A stretch of 50,630 nt of DNA from an uncultured Ignavibacteriales bacterium (GCA_947311785.1 CAMZLW010000075.1:1-50630), one strand, 5' to 3'. Positions 1 through 9,509 are shown, counted from the first letter of the stretch. Made by a program: numbers and translations. Notes: generated by a model from the letters alone, not told the origin.

Positions 1-1
1 A

Positions 2-97
2 AAAGAGTTGATTAGAAAACAAACTCTTCCGAAAAGAAAACCCTCTAGAAAATATTCACGGAGAACAAAGAAAGGTAAATATCGGAAATATACGTAA
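2..97 (+). CDS. C-terminal end of an unidentified basic protein (partial)
   Basis: An open frame enters from the left edge and stops with TAA at 95-97, giving 31 codons very rich in Lys and Arg (ending KKGKYRKYT). No stop interrupts it and the composition suits a basic protein tail, but nothing identifies the family. It faces the lhgO-like gene tail to tail. It could be a chance open frame, so confidence is low. Confidence 0.35.
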   Translation, partial: KELIRKQTLPKRKPSRKYSRRTKKGKYRKYT

Positions 98-117
98 TTG
101 CTTATGTTAGTGCCATT

Positions 118-148
118 ACACCCAAAGGGAGAGGGGCTGGGGTGAGTT
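118..148. repeat. G-rich tract, possible half of a dispersed intergenic repeat
   Basis: The stretch GGGAGAGGGGCTGGGGTGAG stands out in this AT-rich DNA. Similar G-rich strings are familiar as one arm of intergenic inverted repeats in many bacteria. The complementary arm is absent here, so only a half-element or a coincidence can be claimed. The rest of 98-224 shows nothing recognisable. Confidence 0.3.
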
Positions 149-224
149 TTTAGATTACCGCCATTTATAAATTAACATAACACTAGTTGATATTCATAAG
201 TCAATAAAAATTGCAAATAGAACT

Positions 225-1433
225 TTATCTTTTTTGTGAATTAATTTGTAGTTTAACCTTTTCTGCAATATACTCTCCAATAGCCAACGAGGCTGTGGCT
301 GCAGGTGAAGGAGCATTTAAGATATGAATAACATTTTCTTTTTCTATTAAATAGAAATCATCAATGAGACCACCAGTTTTATCGCACGCTTGGGCTCTAA
401 CCCCAGCACCACCTTGGGTTAAATCAGTTTCACTAATTTGAGGAATTAATTTTTGCAATGCTTTCACAAATGCCTTTTTACTGAACGAGCGATAGAATTC
501 TCCCATTCCAGTTCGCCAATATTTTTTTGCCACTTTTAAAAATCCAAGCCATGTAATAGAATGAATAGTATCCTTTAAATTAAAACTTATTCGCGAGTAT
601 CCTTCTCTTTTAAAAGAGAAAACAGCGTTAGGACCAGCTTCTACACCACCATCAATTAGGTTTGTAAAGTGAACTCCGAGAAATGGAAAGTTTGGGTCGG
701 GTACTGGATAGATAAGTGTTTTAACAAGGTGCTTTGCTGAGTCTTTAAGTTTGTAATACTCACCTCTAAATGGAATAATACGAACGTCTAAATTGTTTTC
801 AGTTAGTGACGCAACTCTATCGGACTGCAATCCTGCACAACTAATTACAAAATCGGTCTTGTAATTATTGGATTTTGTTTTAACTGTATGAATTGAATTG
901 CTTGTTTCAATTCCAACTACTTCTTCACCAAAAATAATTCTAACTCCTTGCACAAGGAGAACTTCTTTCATTTTTTCAGAAACAATTTTGTAATCTATTA
1001 TTCCAGTTTGCGGAACGTGAATGCCAGCAACACCTTTTACATTTGGTTCATGTTCTTTTAGTTCTGCCTCATTTAACATTTTGAGATTTTGTAAACCATT
1101 ATCAACCCCACGCTGGTATAGGGTTTTAAGATATTCTATTTCACTTTTCTCTGTGGCTACAACAACTTTGCCACAAAGATTATATTTAATATTCTGTTTG
1201 TCGCAGAATTCCAAAAGCATTTTATAACCGCTAATACAGTTCTTTGCTTTTAAACTTCCAGGCTTGTAGTAAATACCCGAGTGTATTACACCGCTATTAT
1301 TTCCCGTTTGATGCTTTGCAACACAATCCTCTTTTTCAAGAATTGTGATATTCACTTTAGGAAATTTCCCTTTTAGTTTTAGTGCTGTAGCTAGCCCAAC
1401 TATACCTGCACCAATTATTGCAAAGTTATACAT
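225..1433 (-). CDS. lhgO: FAD-dependent oxidoreductase, L-2-hydroxyglutarate oxidase (LhgO) family
   Basis: The family oxidises L-2-hydroxyglutarate to 2-oxoglutarate with FAD, usually passing electrons to the membrane quinone pool. The N-terminus starts with a Rossmann fold (G8-A-G-I-V-G13), followed by the family stretch GNNSGVIHSGIYY and a C-terminal FAD-binding block (GGAGVRAQ, then LNAPSPAATASLAIGE). An ATG at 1457 would add eight residues and overlap the upstream gene. I chose the ATG at 1433 because the protein then begins directly at the first beta strand, at about 402 aa, normal for the family. It is the last gene of the polysaccharide operon, an odd place for a metabolite-repair enzyme; a sugar-linked substrate is possible but unproven. 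Confidence 0.85.
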   Translation of the reverse strand: MYNFAIIGAGIVGLATALKLKGKFPKVNITILEKEDCVAKHQTGNNSGVIHSGIYYKPGSLKAKNCISGYKMLLEFCDKQNIKYNLCGKVVVATEKSEIEYLKTLYQRGVDNGLQNLKMLNEAELKEHEPNVKGVAGIHVPQTGIIDYKIVSEKMKEVLLVQGVRIIFGEEVVGIETSNSIHTVKTKSNNYKTDFVISCAGLQSDRVASLTENNLDVRIIPFRGEYYKLKDSAKHLVKTLIYPVPDPNFPFLGVHFTNLIDGGVEAGPNAVFSFKREGYSRISFNLKDTIHSITWLGFLKVAKKYWRTGMGEFYRSFSKKAFVKALQKLIPQISETDLTQGGAGVRAQACDKTGGLIDDFYLIEKENVIHILNAPSPAATASLAIGEYIAEKVKLQINSQKR

Positions 1434-1446
1434 AGTTATCTTTTTA

Positions 1447-2382
1447 TTACAGCTCATTCAAAAAATAATCAATGGTAATTTTTAGCCCCTCGGCACGGTC
1501 AACTTTTGGCTCCCAATTAATTATTTCTTTTGCACGGGTAATATCTGGTTTTCGCACTTTGGGGTCATCAATTGGTAGCTCTTTATAAATAATATCGCTC
1601 TTACTATTAATTGCTTTCTTTACTTCTTCGGCAAATTCTTTAATTGTAATTTCAACTGGATTGCCCATGTTTACTGGGTTTGGTTCATCCGACATTAGAA
1701 GACGGAATATTCCCTCTACCAAATCAGAAACAAAACAAAAACTTCTTGTTTGCAAACCATCTCCAAAAACTGTAATTGGCTTACCTTCAATTGCTTGCGA
1801 AACAAATGCCGGTAATGCTCTTCCATCATTAAGTCGCATGCGTGGACCGTAGGTATTAAAAATTCTTACAATTCTTGTTTCAACTCCGTGATAGCGATGG
1901 TACGCCATAGTCATTGCTTCGGCAAATCGTTTTGCTTCATCGTAAACTCCGCGTGGACCAACGGGGTTTACGTTGCCCCAATAACCTTCTGTTTGTGGAT
2001 GGATTTCAGGGTCGCCATAAACTTCGGATGTTGATGCAAGCAAAAAACGAGCATTCTTTTTTAGTGCTAGCCCTAAAGCCTTGTGTGTTCCGAGCGAACC
2101 AACTTTTAATGTTTGGATAGGCATTTCGAGATAATCAATTGGGCTGGCTGGTGATGCAAAATGCAAGACATAATCTACATTACCAGGCACGTGAATAAAG
2201 TTTGTTACATCGTGTTTTATAAATTTAAAACTATCGTTACCAATTAAGTGTTCTATGTTTTTTAATGACCCTGTAGAAAAATTATCGATACAAACTACAT
2301 CGATATTGTTTTCAATCATTTTTTCGCAAAGATGTGAGCCAAGAAACCCCGCTCCGCCTGTAATTACTGCAACTTTATTCAT
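1447..2382 (-). CDS. uxs: UDP-glucuronate decarboxylase (UDP-xylose synthase), extended SDR
   Basis: The 311-residue protein is a complete extended short-chain dehydrogenase. It has the NAD motif G9-G-A-G12-F-L-G15, the active-site stretch T118-S-E120 followed by VYGD, and the catalytic pair Y147/K151 in YDEAK. Sequence such as [19 protein letters not shown] is typical of UDP-glucuronate decarboxylases, which convert UDP-glucuronate to UDP-xylose in the cytoplasm. Its product would feed the glycosyltransferases encoded just upstream. The 3' end lies against the oxidoreductase gene. A diverged copy of its last 23 codons sits directly upstream (2390-2461). dTDP-glucose dehydratase is less likely on sequence style. 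Confidence 0.85.
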   Translation of the reverse strand: MNKVAVITGGAGFLGSHLCEKMIENNIDVVCIDNFSTGSLKNIEHLIGNDSFKFIKHDVTNFIHVPGNVDYVLHFASPASPIDYLEMPIQTLKVGSLGTHKALGLALKKNARFLLASTSEVYGDPEIHPQTEGYWGNVNPVGPRGVYDEAKRFAEAMTMAYHRYHGVETRIVRIFNTYGPRMRLNDGRALPAFVSQAIEGKPITVFGDGLQTRSFCFVSDLVEGIFRLLMSDEPNPVNMGNPVEITIKEFAEEVKKAINSKSDIIYKELPIDDPKVRKPDITRAKEIINWEPKVDRAEGLKITIDYFLNEL

Positions 2383-2389
2383 TATAATC

Positions 2390-2461
2390 CTATAAAAAAT
2401 AATCTGTCATTGTTTTTAGCCACTTGGTACAACCAATTTTGGGGTTGTCAATAAGTATTTT
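2390..2461 (-). pseudogene. Remnant 3' end of a second SDR (UXS-like) gene
   Basis: Read on the minus strand, this gap encodes [17 protein letters not shown] and a TAG stop. It aligns without gaps to the end of the neighbouring UXS ([17 protein letters not shown]), sharing PK, LK and DYFL. The DNA also resembles 1455-1520, including shared AAAAAATAATC and TTTTTAGCC blocks. There is no start and no upstream part of an SDR gene, since the glycosyltransferase gene ends at 2485. I read it as the tail left after deletion or recombination of a paralogous SDR gene. Confidence 0.5.
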
Positions 2462-2484
2462 TGAAATAATTTTACCTTTACTAC

Positions 2485-3288
2485 TTATTTTTTTTTTGAA
2501 ATTTTCCAGTTGTACTTTTTAAAAAGATATAAAATTGCAAAAAAATGTTTAACTGTAATTTTAGAGAAAATATTCTTTTTAGTAATGCGTTGTTCATGAT
2601 GAAATATTTTAGTTTTAGGATAGTAAAAAACTTTATAATTATTTTGCCACATTTTATAACACATATCTAAATCTTCAGGTCCGTAAAAAATTTGGTCATC
2701 ATACAATCCAGTTTTAACTAATGCTTCTCTTCTAATAAACTGACAAGCACCAATAACATAATCAACATCCATTATTTCTTTGTGGTCATAATCAATCATT
2801 AAATGGTTTTTAAGATTTTTAGAGTTCTTAACAGTATTCAAAAAATCAATTCTTCGCAAAAAAAGAGTAGATAGTTTTGGAAATCTTTTACACGAATACT
2901 GTAAACTACCATCACTATCAACTAATTTTGAACCAACAAGCCCCACATCTAAATTATTTTCCATAAAATAGAATAGTTTATAAATTGTATCTTCAAATAG
3001 TTCCATATCTACGTCTAAGATTAAGGCATATTTTCCATTTGCGAGTTTTAACCCTTGGTTGCGAGCAGGAGCTACTCCCATGTTTTCACTATTCTTCACC
3101 AACATTATTTCTGGATAATCTAATTCAATCATTTCAGTAGTTCCATCATTAGAATAGTTTTCTACCAAAATAATTTCGTAAGTAACACCTTTAGTAAATT
3201 TAATTATTGTGTCTAAACATACCTTAAGCATATCCTTCATCTTCCATGTAATTAAAACAATGGAAACATCTACTTTTCTTTCTTCCAT
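2485..3288 (-). CDS. Glycosyltransferase family 2
   Basis: The 267-residue protein has a GT-A fold. It begins with a beta strand (VSIVLITWKMKDML), carries VENYSNDGT where nucleotide-sugar binding is expected, and has the metal-binding D92-V-D94. The later stretch YGPEDLDMCYKMW is the usual acceptor-side ED motif of rhamnosyltransferase-like GT2 enzymes. There is no membrane segment, so it probably works at the cytoplasmic face on the lipid-linked repeat unit. Donor and linkage cannot be read from sequence. It is the last of three transferases in the operon, 12 bp after the GT4 gene. Confidence 0.85.
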   Translation of the reverse strand: MEERKVDVSIVLITWKMKDMLKVCLDTIIKFTKGVTYEIILVENYSNDGTTEMIELDYPEIMLVKNSENMGVAPARNQGLKLANGKYALILDVDMELFEDTIYKLFYFMENNLDVGLVGSKLVDSDGSLQYSCKRFPKLSTLFLRRIDFLNTVKNSKNLKNHLMIDYDHKEIMDVDYVIGACQFIRREALVKTGLYDDQIFYGPEDLDMCYKMWQNNYKVFYYPKTKIFHHEQRITKKNIFSKITVKHFFAILYLFKKYNWKISKKK

Positions 3289-3299
3289 ATTATCCCATA

Positions 3300-4409
3300 T
3301 TAAATTGAGTTAAAAACACTCACAATTTCTTTTGCAGTTTTGTTTAGAGAAAATTTATTTGCTTGAATTAACGATTTCTTTTTTATTTGCGAACAAAATG
3401 TTTTATCACTTATAATCTTAACTATGCTCCTACTCATAGATTTGTAATCCATTGGGTCATGTAATATACCACCTTCACCAACAACTTCAATTAGCGAAGT
3501 ATTATTTGAACTTATAACAGGAAGGGCACATTGCATTGCTTCGAGTGGCGGATAGCCAAACCCTTCGTATAAAGATGGGAAGATAAAGACATCCGAAATA
3601 TTGTACAATTTTTTTAAAAGTTTATCATCTACGTTAGATAAATGTTTAATATTTTCATTTTTATTAACTTGTGCTAAAATTTTTTCTCCACCGTACCCAA
3701 CTTTACCTACTAAAACAAAAATAAAATCTGTAAAATTCTTTTTCAATTCATTTGCTACTTTAATAATACCTAATATATTTTTTCTGTTTTCAATTTTACC
3801 AACATATAAAATTATGTGTTCCTTGAGCTTTAACTTCCTCTTCAAAGCATTTTTTTCATCTACATCAATATTTTCCTTAACAAACTCAGGGTTTGCCGAT
3901 TGGTAAATAACTTTTATTTTGTTTTCGTCAATTTTATAGTGTTTTAAAATATCCTTCTTTGAATATTCTGAAATAGTAATAATTACATCGCTAATTCTGA
4001 TAGAGAAAAAAGCAAAAAATTGCAAATATTTTCTATAAATAAAGGGTAAAAAATTGGGGTCCGCCTTAAAAATTACATCATGAACAACTGAAATATATTT
4101 ACAAGAACTTATTTTTATTAAAGGAACAATTTGGTTTATCGAAAATAGAATATCAATATTGTGTTTTTTTAAATATATGGGTAAAAAAAAGTTGCTCCAC
4201 AAAGGAGAAAATATTTTTGATGGTAAAAAATTCTTAACTGTGGAAATATTTATGTAAAAATCTGATTCAAAGCTTATAGGCTCGTATGTAAATATATAAT
4301 ACTTGTTTTTTTTATCAACTTTAGGAATTTCTTTTAGCAATAATTCTAAAGACCGTCCTATTCCTGTAATTTTTCGCTCTAATAATCTTGCATCTATACC
4401 AATATTCAT
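3300..4409 (-). CDS. Glycosyltransferase family 4 (GT-B fold)
   Basis: This 369-residue protein shows the standard two-domain GT-B layout. The N-terminus (MNIGIDARLLERKITGIGR) is typical of mannosyltransferase-like family 4 enzymes. The C-terminal nucleotide-sugar domain carries GKIENRKN (205-211) and the EX7E motif E282-GFGYPPL-E290. It would transfer a sugar with retention of configuration onto the growing polysaccharide unit at the inner membrane. It lies 35 bp downstream of the GT2 gene in the same operon. Sugar specificity is unknown. Confidence 0.87.
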   Translation of the reverse strand: MNIGIDARLLERKITGIGRSLELLLKEIPKVDKKNKYYIFTYEPISFESDFYINISTVKNFLPSKIFSPLWSNFFLPIYLKKHNIDILFSINQIVPLIKISSCKYISVVHDVIFKADPNFLPFIYRKYLQFFAFFSIRISDVIITISEYSKKDILKHYKIDENKIKVIYQSANPEFVKENIDVDEKNALKRKLKLKEHIILYVGKIENRKNILGIIKVANELKKNFTDFIFVLVGKVGYGGEKILAQVNKNENIKHLSNVDDKLLKKLYNISDVFIFPSLYEGFGYPPLEAMQCALPVISSNNTSLIEVVGEGGILHDPMDYKSMSRSIVKIISDKTFCSQIKKKSLIQANKFSLNKTAKEIVSVFNSI

Positions 4410-4444
4410 ATATTATTATAAGTTTTTAGTTTAAAAATAAGTTC

Positions 4445-5389
4445 TTACTTTTTTATTCCACCAATTATTAAGCTTAAAAATGCTTTAAGTTTTTGTTTAG
4501 ATTTATTTGGATTAAGTGGAAAAAGTACGGTCCAAATAATTATTTGAGAATACAATTGCAATTTAAGAAGTAATTGCATTATAAACTTATTAAATGATTT
4601 GTAATTTTTAGAAAGAAAAATAAACTTGCTTTTGTATGTCCTTTTTGTAAAGAGTGAATAATCTTTCTTGCCAGAAACACTACCGATATGAGTAATAGAT
4701 AAGTTTGGGACATACAATATTTTATAATTTTTATTAGCTACTCTTTTACATAAATCAAGTTCTTCAAAAAACATAAAATAATCTTCATCAAAACCATTTA
4801 TACTTTCAAATGTATCTGACTTTATAAATAAGCATGCTCCTAAAATCCAATTAACATTTAATTTTTGTTTTTTAGTAAATTTTGCTAGTGTATAAATTAT
4901 GAAACCTTCCACAAAAATATTCATTCCTAATAGTGCAAATATTTCAAAAAAAACATTAGGAAAATAACCAGCTGAAAAATCGAAAAAAGGTTTACGAGTT
5001 TGTTGCTTGGGTCCAATTATGCCTATTGATTCATCTTTGGAAAATAGTTTAAGAATTGGTGTAAATATATCCTCGGTTATAATAGTATCAGGGTTTAAGA
5101 AACAAATATATTTACCACTTGCTTTTGCGTAACCGTAATTGCAACCTTTTCCAAAACCAAGGTTTTTTTCTAAATAATAGAAACTTATATTTTTTTTCTG
5201 AAATTTATTTTCAACTTCTTTTAAACCTTTTTCGGGCGAATTATTATCTACAATAATTATTTCGTAATTTAAATTATCTAAATTTTTTGTAACAGAAATT
5301 AAACTATTAAGACAAACTTCAATTTCCTTTGAAAGATTATAGTTAATGGTTATAATGGAAAGTTGTATTTGTGAATTTTCAGCTATCAT
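4445..5389 (-). CDS. Glycosyltransferase family 2, rhamnosyltransferase-like
   Basis: The 314-residue protein matches the WbbL/rhamnosyltransferase style of GT2 enzymes. It starts with LSIITINYN, has IIVDNNSPEKG, the conserved NLGFGKGCNYG block (76-86), NPD at 99-101 in place of DxD, and FFEELDLCKR in the acceptor region. A hydrophobic C-terminal stretch may anchor it to the membrane. Its start overlaps the flippase stop by 4 bp (ATGA), suggesting translational coupling. Rhamnose as substrate is only suggested by family. Confidence 0.85.
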   Translation of the reverse strand: MIAENSQIQLSIITINYNLSKEIEVCLNSLISVTKNLDNLNYEIIIVDNNSPEKGLKEVENKFQKKNISFYYLEKNLGFGKGCNYGYAKASGKYICFLNPDTIITEDIFTPILKLFSKDESIGIIGPKQQTRKPFFDFSAGYFPNVFFEIFALLGMNIFVEGFIIYTLAKFTKKQKLNVNWILGACLFIKSDTFESINGFDEDYFMFFEELDLCKRVANKNYKILYVPNLSITHIGSVSGKKDYSLFTKRTYKSKFIFLSKNYKSFNKFIMQLLLKLQLYSQIIIWTVLFPLNPNKSKQKLKAFLSLIIGGIKK

Positions 5390-6906
5390 TGGATTTTAAT
5401 TTGTTTTTTGGAGAAGTAATTTAACATTGATCGAATATATTCCTTCTCATCTTTAAGAAGAAAATAATTCCATATAGCAAATAAGTAAAATAATAAAACT
5501 GATATGCTAAAAACTATTTTTATTGAAATACTACCAATAAAAATGGGCGAAACTAACATAATTAAAAGAGAAAACACAATTAGATAATTTCTATTAAAAT
5601 TTAATTTAATTTTTGATGACGTAATTTTAGATAAAATAAAAAACAATATACTAGTATCAATAACTACACGTATCATCCAAACTAAGGCAACTCCCGATAT
5701 ACCATTGTAAATTGCCATATACCACATTGCGATTAAAAATATTGGTAGTTCAACTAATTGAACTTTTGCAGTTATATCAGGTCTTCCTATTCCCTCAATA
5801 AATGCATAAGGAATATAAGCCAAACTATTAAAGAAAATTCCAACAGCAAGAATTCTTAAAATGACTGAACTTTTATTTGCAAACTCAGTACCTAACCAAA
5901 TCTCTAATCCTTCATTTGCAAAAACTAACAGTATAAAAATTATAGGAATAAAAACAATTAAAATATATTTAACAGCTTTTATAGACATTTTTTTTGCAAA
6001 GTTAGGGTCGCTAACATAACTAGCTGAAAATGCGGGGAAGAGAACTCCTGCAATTGCACCCGGAATTATTAGTAATTTAGAAACAACTTCGTAAGGTGTA
6101 GCATAATATGTAATTGCCTCGGCTGAAATTAAAGCTCCAATTAAAAACCTATCAGAATAAATAAAAAATGGAACAATTATATTAGAAAGAGTTAACCAAC
6201 CACCAAATTTAATAATAGGTTTTAGAAGTTCAGTTCTAAAATCAATTCGTTTTAGATTTTTATTTAGCTTAAATATCTGCGTAAAATATAATAACCAAAT
6301 TACAACTCTAATTATTGCTAAAAAGATTACTATCAAAAAAAGATTTTTTGTAAAAAAAAGAGAAACTAATGGAACTAAAAAAGAAGAGGTTCCAAGAATA
6401 ATTCTTATTACACTAATAATTCCAAACTTTTGGTATGCTTCTAGCACACCTCTTATACCAGCCGTTGTTGTAACTATAGGAATTGTTAATATCAAAACAT
6501 AAAAAGTATTTGTGGCTTCTTCTTGAAGAGAGGTTGAAATTTTAAAAACAGATTGTGCTAAATATGGAACACTAAATAATAACACAATTGTAATAAATAT
6601 GCTGAAGATTAGCATCAAAAAAAATGAAGTCCAAAAAACTGAGGGAATCTCATTGGTTTTATTCCCACCTATTTTTTCTGAAATCATTTTGGTTAATGCT
6701 CTTCCAATTCCCAAATCGAAGAAGCTAAAATAACCAATAATTATCCAAGCTAAATTTAGGATTCCAAATTTTTCAACACCTAAATTTTTAATTAATATTG
6801 GGAAAACAATTATTGCAAGCAGTAAAGGAAGCCCATACCCAAAGAGGTTGAAAATGGTATTTTTAGCAATCCTTTTACCACTGTATAAACCGTCTTCTTT
6901 ATTCAT
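5386..6906 (-). CDS. wzx: Polysaccharide flippase, Wzx-like (MOP superfamily)
   Basis: About 506 residues with some 12-14 hydrophobic segments and the N-terminal pattern NTIFNLFGYGLPLLLAIIVFPILI plus LGVEKFG, typical of polysaccharide-biosynthesis flippases. Such proteins move undecaprenyl-diphosphate-linked repeat units across the inner membrane. The start is taken as ATG 6906, which overlaps the polymerase stop codon by one base (TGATG); a GTG one codon earlier is also possible. It sits between the polymerase and the transferases, as expected for a Wzx/Wzy pathway. Confidence 0.85.
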   Translation of the reverse strand: MNKEDGLYSGKRIAKNTIFNLFGYGLPLLLAIIVFPILIKNLGVEKFGILNLAWIIIGYFSFFDLGIGRALTKMISEKIGGNKTNEIPSVFWTSFFLMLIFSIFITIVLLFSVPYLAQSVFKISTSLQEEATNTFYVLILTIPIVTTTAGIRGVLEAYQKFGIISVIRIILGTSSFLVPLVSLFFTKNLFLIVIFLAIIRVVIWLLYFTQIFKLNKNLKRIDFRTELLKPIIKFGGWLTLSNIIVPFFIYSDRFLIGALISAEAITYYATPYEVVSKLLIIPGAIAGVLFPAFSASYVSDPNFAKKMSIKAVKYILIVFIPIIFILLVFANEGLEIWLGTEFANKSSVILRILAVGIFFNSLAYIPYAFIEGIGRPDITAKVQLVELPIFLIAMWYMAIYNGISGVALVWMIRVVIDTSILFFILSKITSSKIKLNFNRNYLIVFSLLIMLVSPIFIGSISIKIVFSISVLLFYLFAIWNYFLLKDEKEYIRSMLNYFSKKQIKIQ

Positions 6907-8234
6907 CACTTTATTCTTTGATTTGAGGAACTATTACGAATAGCAATTTTCTCTATCATTGGTAGAAACACAAGGATAAAAAAAAGACTAATGTACCATT
7001 GGTTTAACTTTGTTGCTAGTGTTAAAAAAGAGAATCCAATTATTAAAAAGAAATAGATAAGAATTGCAAATATGTATATTTGCCTTTTTTCATAAAACTT
7101 GAACCATAACCAAGTAATTATAAGTCCTAAGAAGTATGGACCTAAAAAAACACCTGCAGTTCCAAAATCAGCATGTAATTCTCGTAAATAAGTTCCCGTG
7201 TTAGTCCACATTGGTATAAAATATCCTTTTGAGAAAAAAACTGGTTTTTCAATTATTCCTAATCTAGATAAGAAAACATGAAATATAAAGAAAGTGTTTT
7301 CACCAAAATTTACTTGTTCCTTTTCTTTTTCAAGATATTTACTAAATACACCCACATCACTACTAAGATAAAGATATATTGAAGGAGAAATAATCATATT
7401 ATCACTTAACTCTCTTAGTTCTTTTGTTGCTCCTTGATAGTTTTCGTGTGAACCTCTTCCAAGTCGAATAAACGAAGCCGCAATTATTAGAAATACTAGA
7501 AGTAGAACTGATGAAATAATAGCATTGCCTCTAAAGAATTTGAATCTTTGTAAAGAATCACTATTAAGAAGATGTCGAAATAGAAAAAAGGAAAATAAAA
7601 ATTCTAGTAGAGTTAGTAGCAACTCGGCTCTACCAAAATAAGTTAGTTCTTTAAGAACAATGCCAATAAATGGTAGAAATGCTAGTAACGAAAATTTTCT
7701 TTTGTACGCAGTATAAATGCCAGACAAAAAGACAGCAACATAAACAAAAGCAGGAAGAATTGGAATAAAATCTTTTATTTCACCATCGACATTCATTCTA
7801 TATATTACAGCAGCATTTATAAGAACTGATTTAATACTTCCAAACATCCCAACAAGAACATACCAACGATGAAGTGCAACAAAAATACCAACAATGCTAA
7901 AAAAAATGACGGCATACTTTAAAGTACTTCCTCCATCACTAACAATAGGTAGTGATATTTTAGTTTTGGGGATTTCGGATTTCCAATTTGGTATTAAATA
8001 TTTAGCACTTAAAACGGTTAAAGTTCCAAGAATATATGAAAGAAATGAACCGATAATAAAAAACCATGCAATTGGAACAACATCAGGGTAAGGTAAATAT
8101 TTCAATTCATAAAAAAAAGTCAATCCACCCATAATTATAGAATAAAGAGTTAGATGATTGACCCAGTTTTTAAATATTATTTTGCCTAAGAAAACTCCAA
8201 GTAATGCGACAAAGCCTACTAACAATAAACTCAT
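6906..8234 (-). CDS. O-antigen/exopolysaccharide polymerase-like membrane protein (Wzy-like)
   Basis: The 442-residue protein has about ten or more membrane segments and a large polar loop around residues 265-350, the topology of Wzy polymerases. Wzy sequences diverge strongly, so the call rests on topology and on its position between wzz and wzx. The polar loop includes RLGRGSHENYQG and LHADFGTAG; the latter resembles conserved stretches in oligosaccharide repeat-unit polymerases. It would join repeat units in the periplasm. It starts 3 bp after the wzz-like gene. An O-antigen ligase is the main alternative. Confidence 0.7.
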   Translation of the reverse strand: MSLLLVGFVALLGVFLGKIIFKNWVNHLTLYSIIMGGLTFFYELKYLPYPDVVPIAWFFIIGSFLSYILGTLTVLSAKYLIPNWKSEIPKTKISLPIVSDGGSTLKYAVIFFSIVGIFVALHRWYVLVGMFGSIKSVLINAAVIYRMNVDGEIKDFIPILPAFVYVAVFLSGIYTAYKRKFSLLAFLPFIGIVLKELTYFGRAELLLTLLEFLFSFFLFRHLLNSDSLQRFKFFRGNAIISSVLLLVFLIIAASFIRLGRGSHENYQGATKELRELSDNMIISPSIYLYLSSDVGVFSKYLEKEKEQVNFGENTFFIFHVFLSRLGIIEKPVFFSKGYFIPMWTNTGTYLRELHADFGTAGVFLGPYFLGLIITWLWFKFYEKRQIYIFAILIYFFLIIGFSFLTLATKLNQWYISLFFILVFLPMIEKIAIRNSSSNQRIK

Positions 8235-8237
8235 AAT

Positions 8238-9458
8238 CTACCCTTTTTCAAACTTGAGTTTATATAATCTAATAATTCTTTTAGCAAAATTATTTTGTTT
8301 TTCTTGTATTATATTATTTTGTTTTTCTCTTGTAATAGCTCGTTCACTAGAAAAGACAAATGGAATTAGAAAAAAACTAACTAAGAACAAAGCTCCTAAA
8401 ATTATTACCGACTTTTTAGGAGCATATTTTAATTGTGCTGGAACTGCTTTATCTATAATTAATAAGGTTGGCATATTTTTTTGTTCTTCAACTTTAGCTT
8501 GTTCAAACATTGGCAAAGTAAATTCCATAATCTTACTTTGTATTTCAACTTCTCTAAACAGTCTGTAATATGCAATTACAATATCTGGCATATTTTTAAA
8601 TGGAATTAAAATATTTGAGATTGAAGAAAGTTTGTTCGAATATTTTAATTCAGAAACCTTTTTTCTAAAAATTTCAACTTCTGAAAGTAGTTTAATATAC
8701 TGTGGTGAATTTTTACCACTAGTAGCTTTTAACATATGTAACATAACTTCACGCTTGGTAAGTTCAGCTTCAATTTCGGCAGCGGCTTTAAACGCAATTT
8801 CTAATTGCTCTGGAACAGCAAAAATTCCATATTTTTTTTGGAATACATACATAGAGTCTTCAGCAGTACGCAAATCTCTTACATTTTTATTATATCTATC
8901 TTCAACAAATTTTCTATTTTCTTTTGCACTTCTAACTGCCAATTCTATATTCATACTATCAGCTAATTCAACAAAATAATTAGCAATATCAGCACTCAAT
9001 TGTGGATTTTCATTAACAACACTTATTTCAATTAACCCATATTCATTTGGGTCAAATACTAAATCACCACCCATCATCTTCATAAGTTTATCAAAGTTTC
9101 TATCTTCTACTTCATAATATTCGTAAAGGTTAAATTTATTTACAACCTTTTCAATAATGCTTCTACTCTCTAATAATCCAAGTATTAAATCTTCATTGGT
9201 GGAAGAAACTCCAAACAATTTTGCACCAAGCGATAATGCAGAATTACCCCCCATCAAACTACTTAGCCCGCCCATTGAGTTTTCTGGAGCTAAAATAACT
9301 TTTGCAGTAGCTCTAAATGTTTCTGGTATTAAGAAAGATATAGTTGTAGAGATAACTGTTACTGCAAGTAAATTAATAATCAAAAACTTTTTCCATTTAT
9401 AAAGTACACTTAAATAATCTGTAAATGATAATTCTCTTTTTTCTTTGATTTCTTTCAT
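8238..9458 (-). CDS. wzz: Chain-length determinant protein (Wzz/GumC-like), no kinase domain
   Basis: The 406-residue protein has a membrane segment near residues 27-45, the Wzz-type sequence FRATAKVILAP just after it, a long periplasmic helical domain (about 60-340), and a second membrane segment near 350-372 preceded by PAQLKYAPKKS. It has no Walker A or B motif and no Tyr-rich tail, so it is a co-polymerase without the fused BY-kinase of Wzc. It would set polymer length together with the polymerase and the SLBB exporter. It follows the gene-remnant region 9510-10164. Confidence 0.85.
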   Translation of the reverse strand: MKEIKEKRELSFTDYLSVLYKWKKFLIINLLAVTVISTTISFLIPETFRATAKVILAPENSMGGLSSLMGGNSALSLGAKLFGVSSTNEDLILGLLESRSIIEKVVNKFNLYEYYEVEDRNFDKLMKMMGGDLVFDPNEYGLIEISVVNENPQLSADIANYFVELADSMNIELAVRSAKENRKFVEDRYNKNVRDLRTAEDSMYVFQKKYGIFAVPEQLEIAFKAAAEIEAELTKREVMLHMLKATSGKNSPQYIKLLSEVEIFRKKVSELKYSNKLSSISNILIPFKNMPDIVIAYYRLFREVEIQSKIMEFTLPMFEQAKVEEQKNMPTLLIIDKAVPAQLKYAPKKSVIILGALFLVSFFLIPFVFSSERAITREKQNNIIQEKQNNFAKRIIRLYKLKFEKG

Positions 9459-9509
9459 GTATTTTTCTCATATTACTTTAATGATATAATAATTCTAACA
9501 ATCTATTTA

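Noticed and set aside
3601-3906. 101-codon plus-strand frame opposite the GT4 gene
   Set aside because: Phe/Ser-rich composition is what AT-rich coding DNA gives in antisense; the minus-strand gene has clear motifs over the same bases.
8158-8568. 136-codon plus-strand open frame across the wzy/wzz junction
   Set aside because: It is antisense to two well-supported membrane protein genes and reads as low-complexity Leu/Ile/Asn/Ser sequence; it has no independent support.
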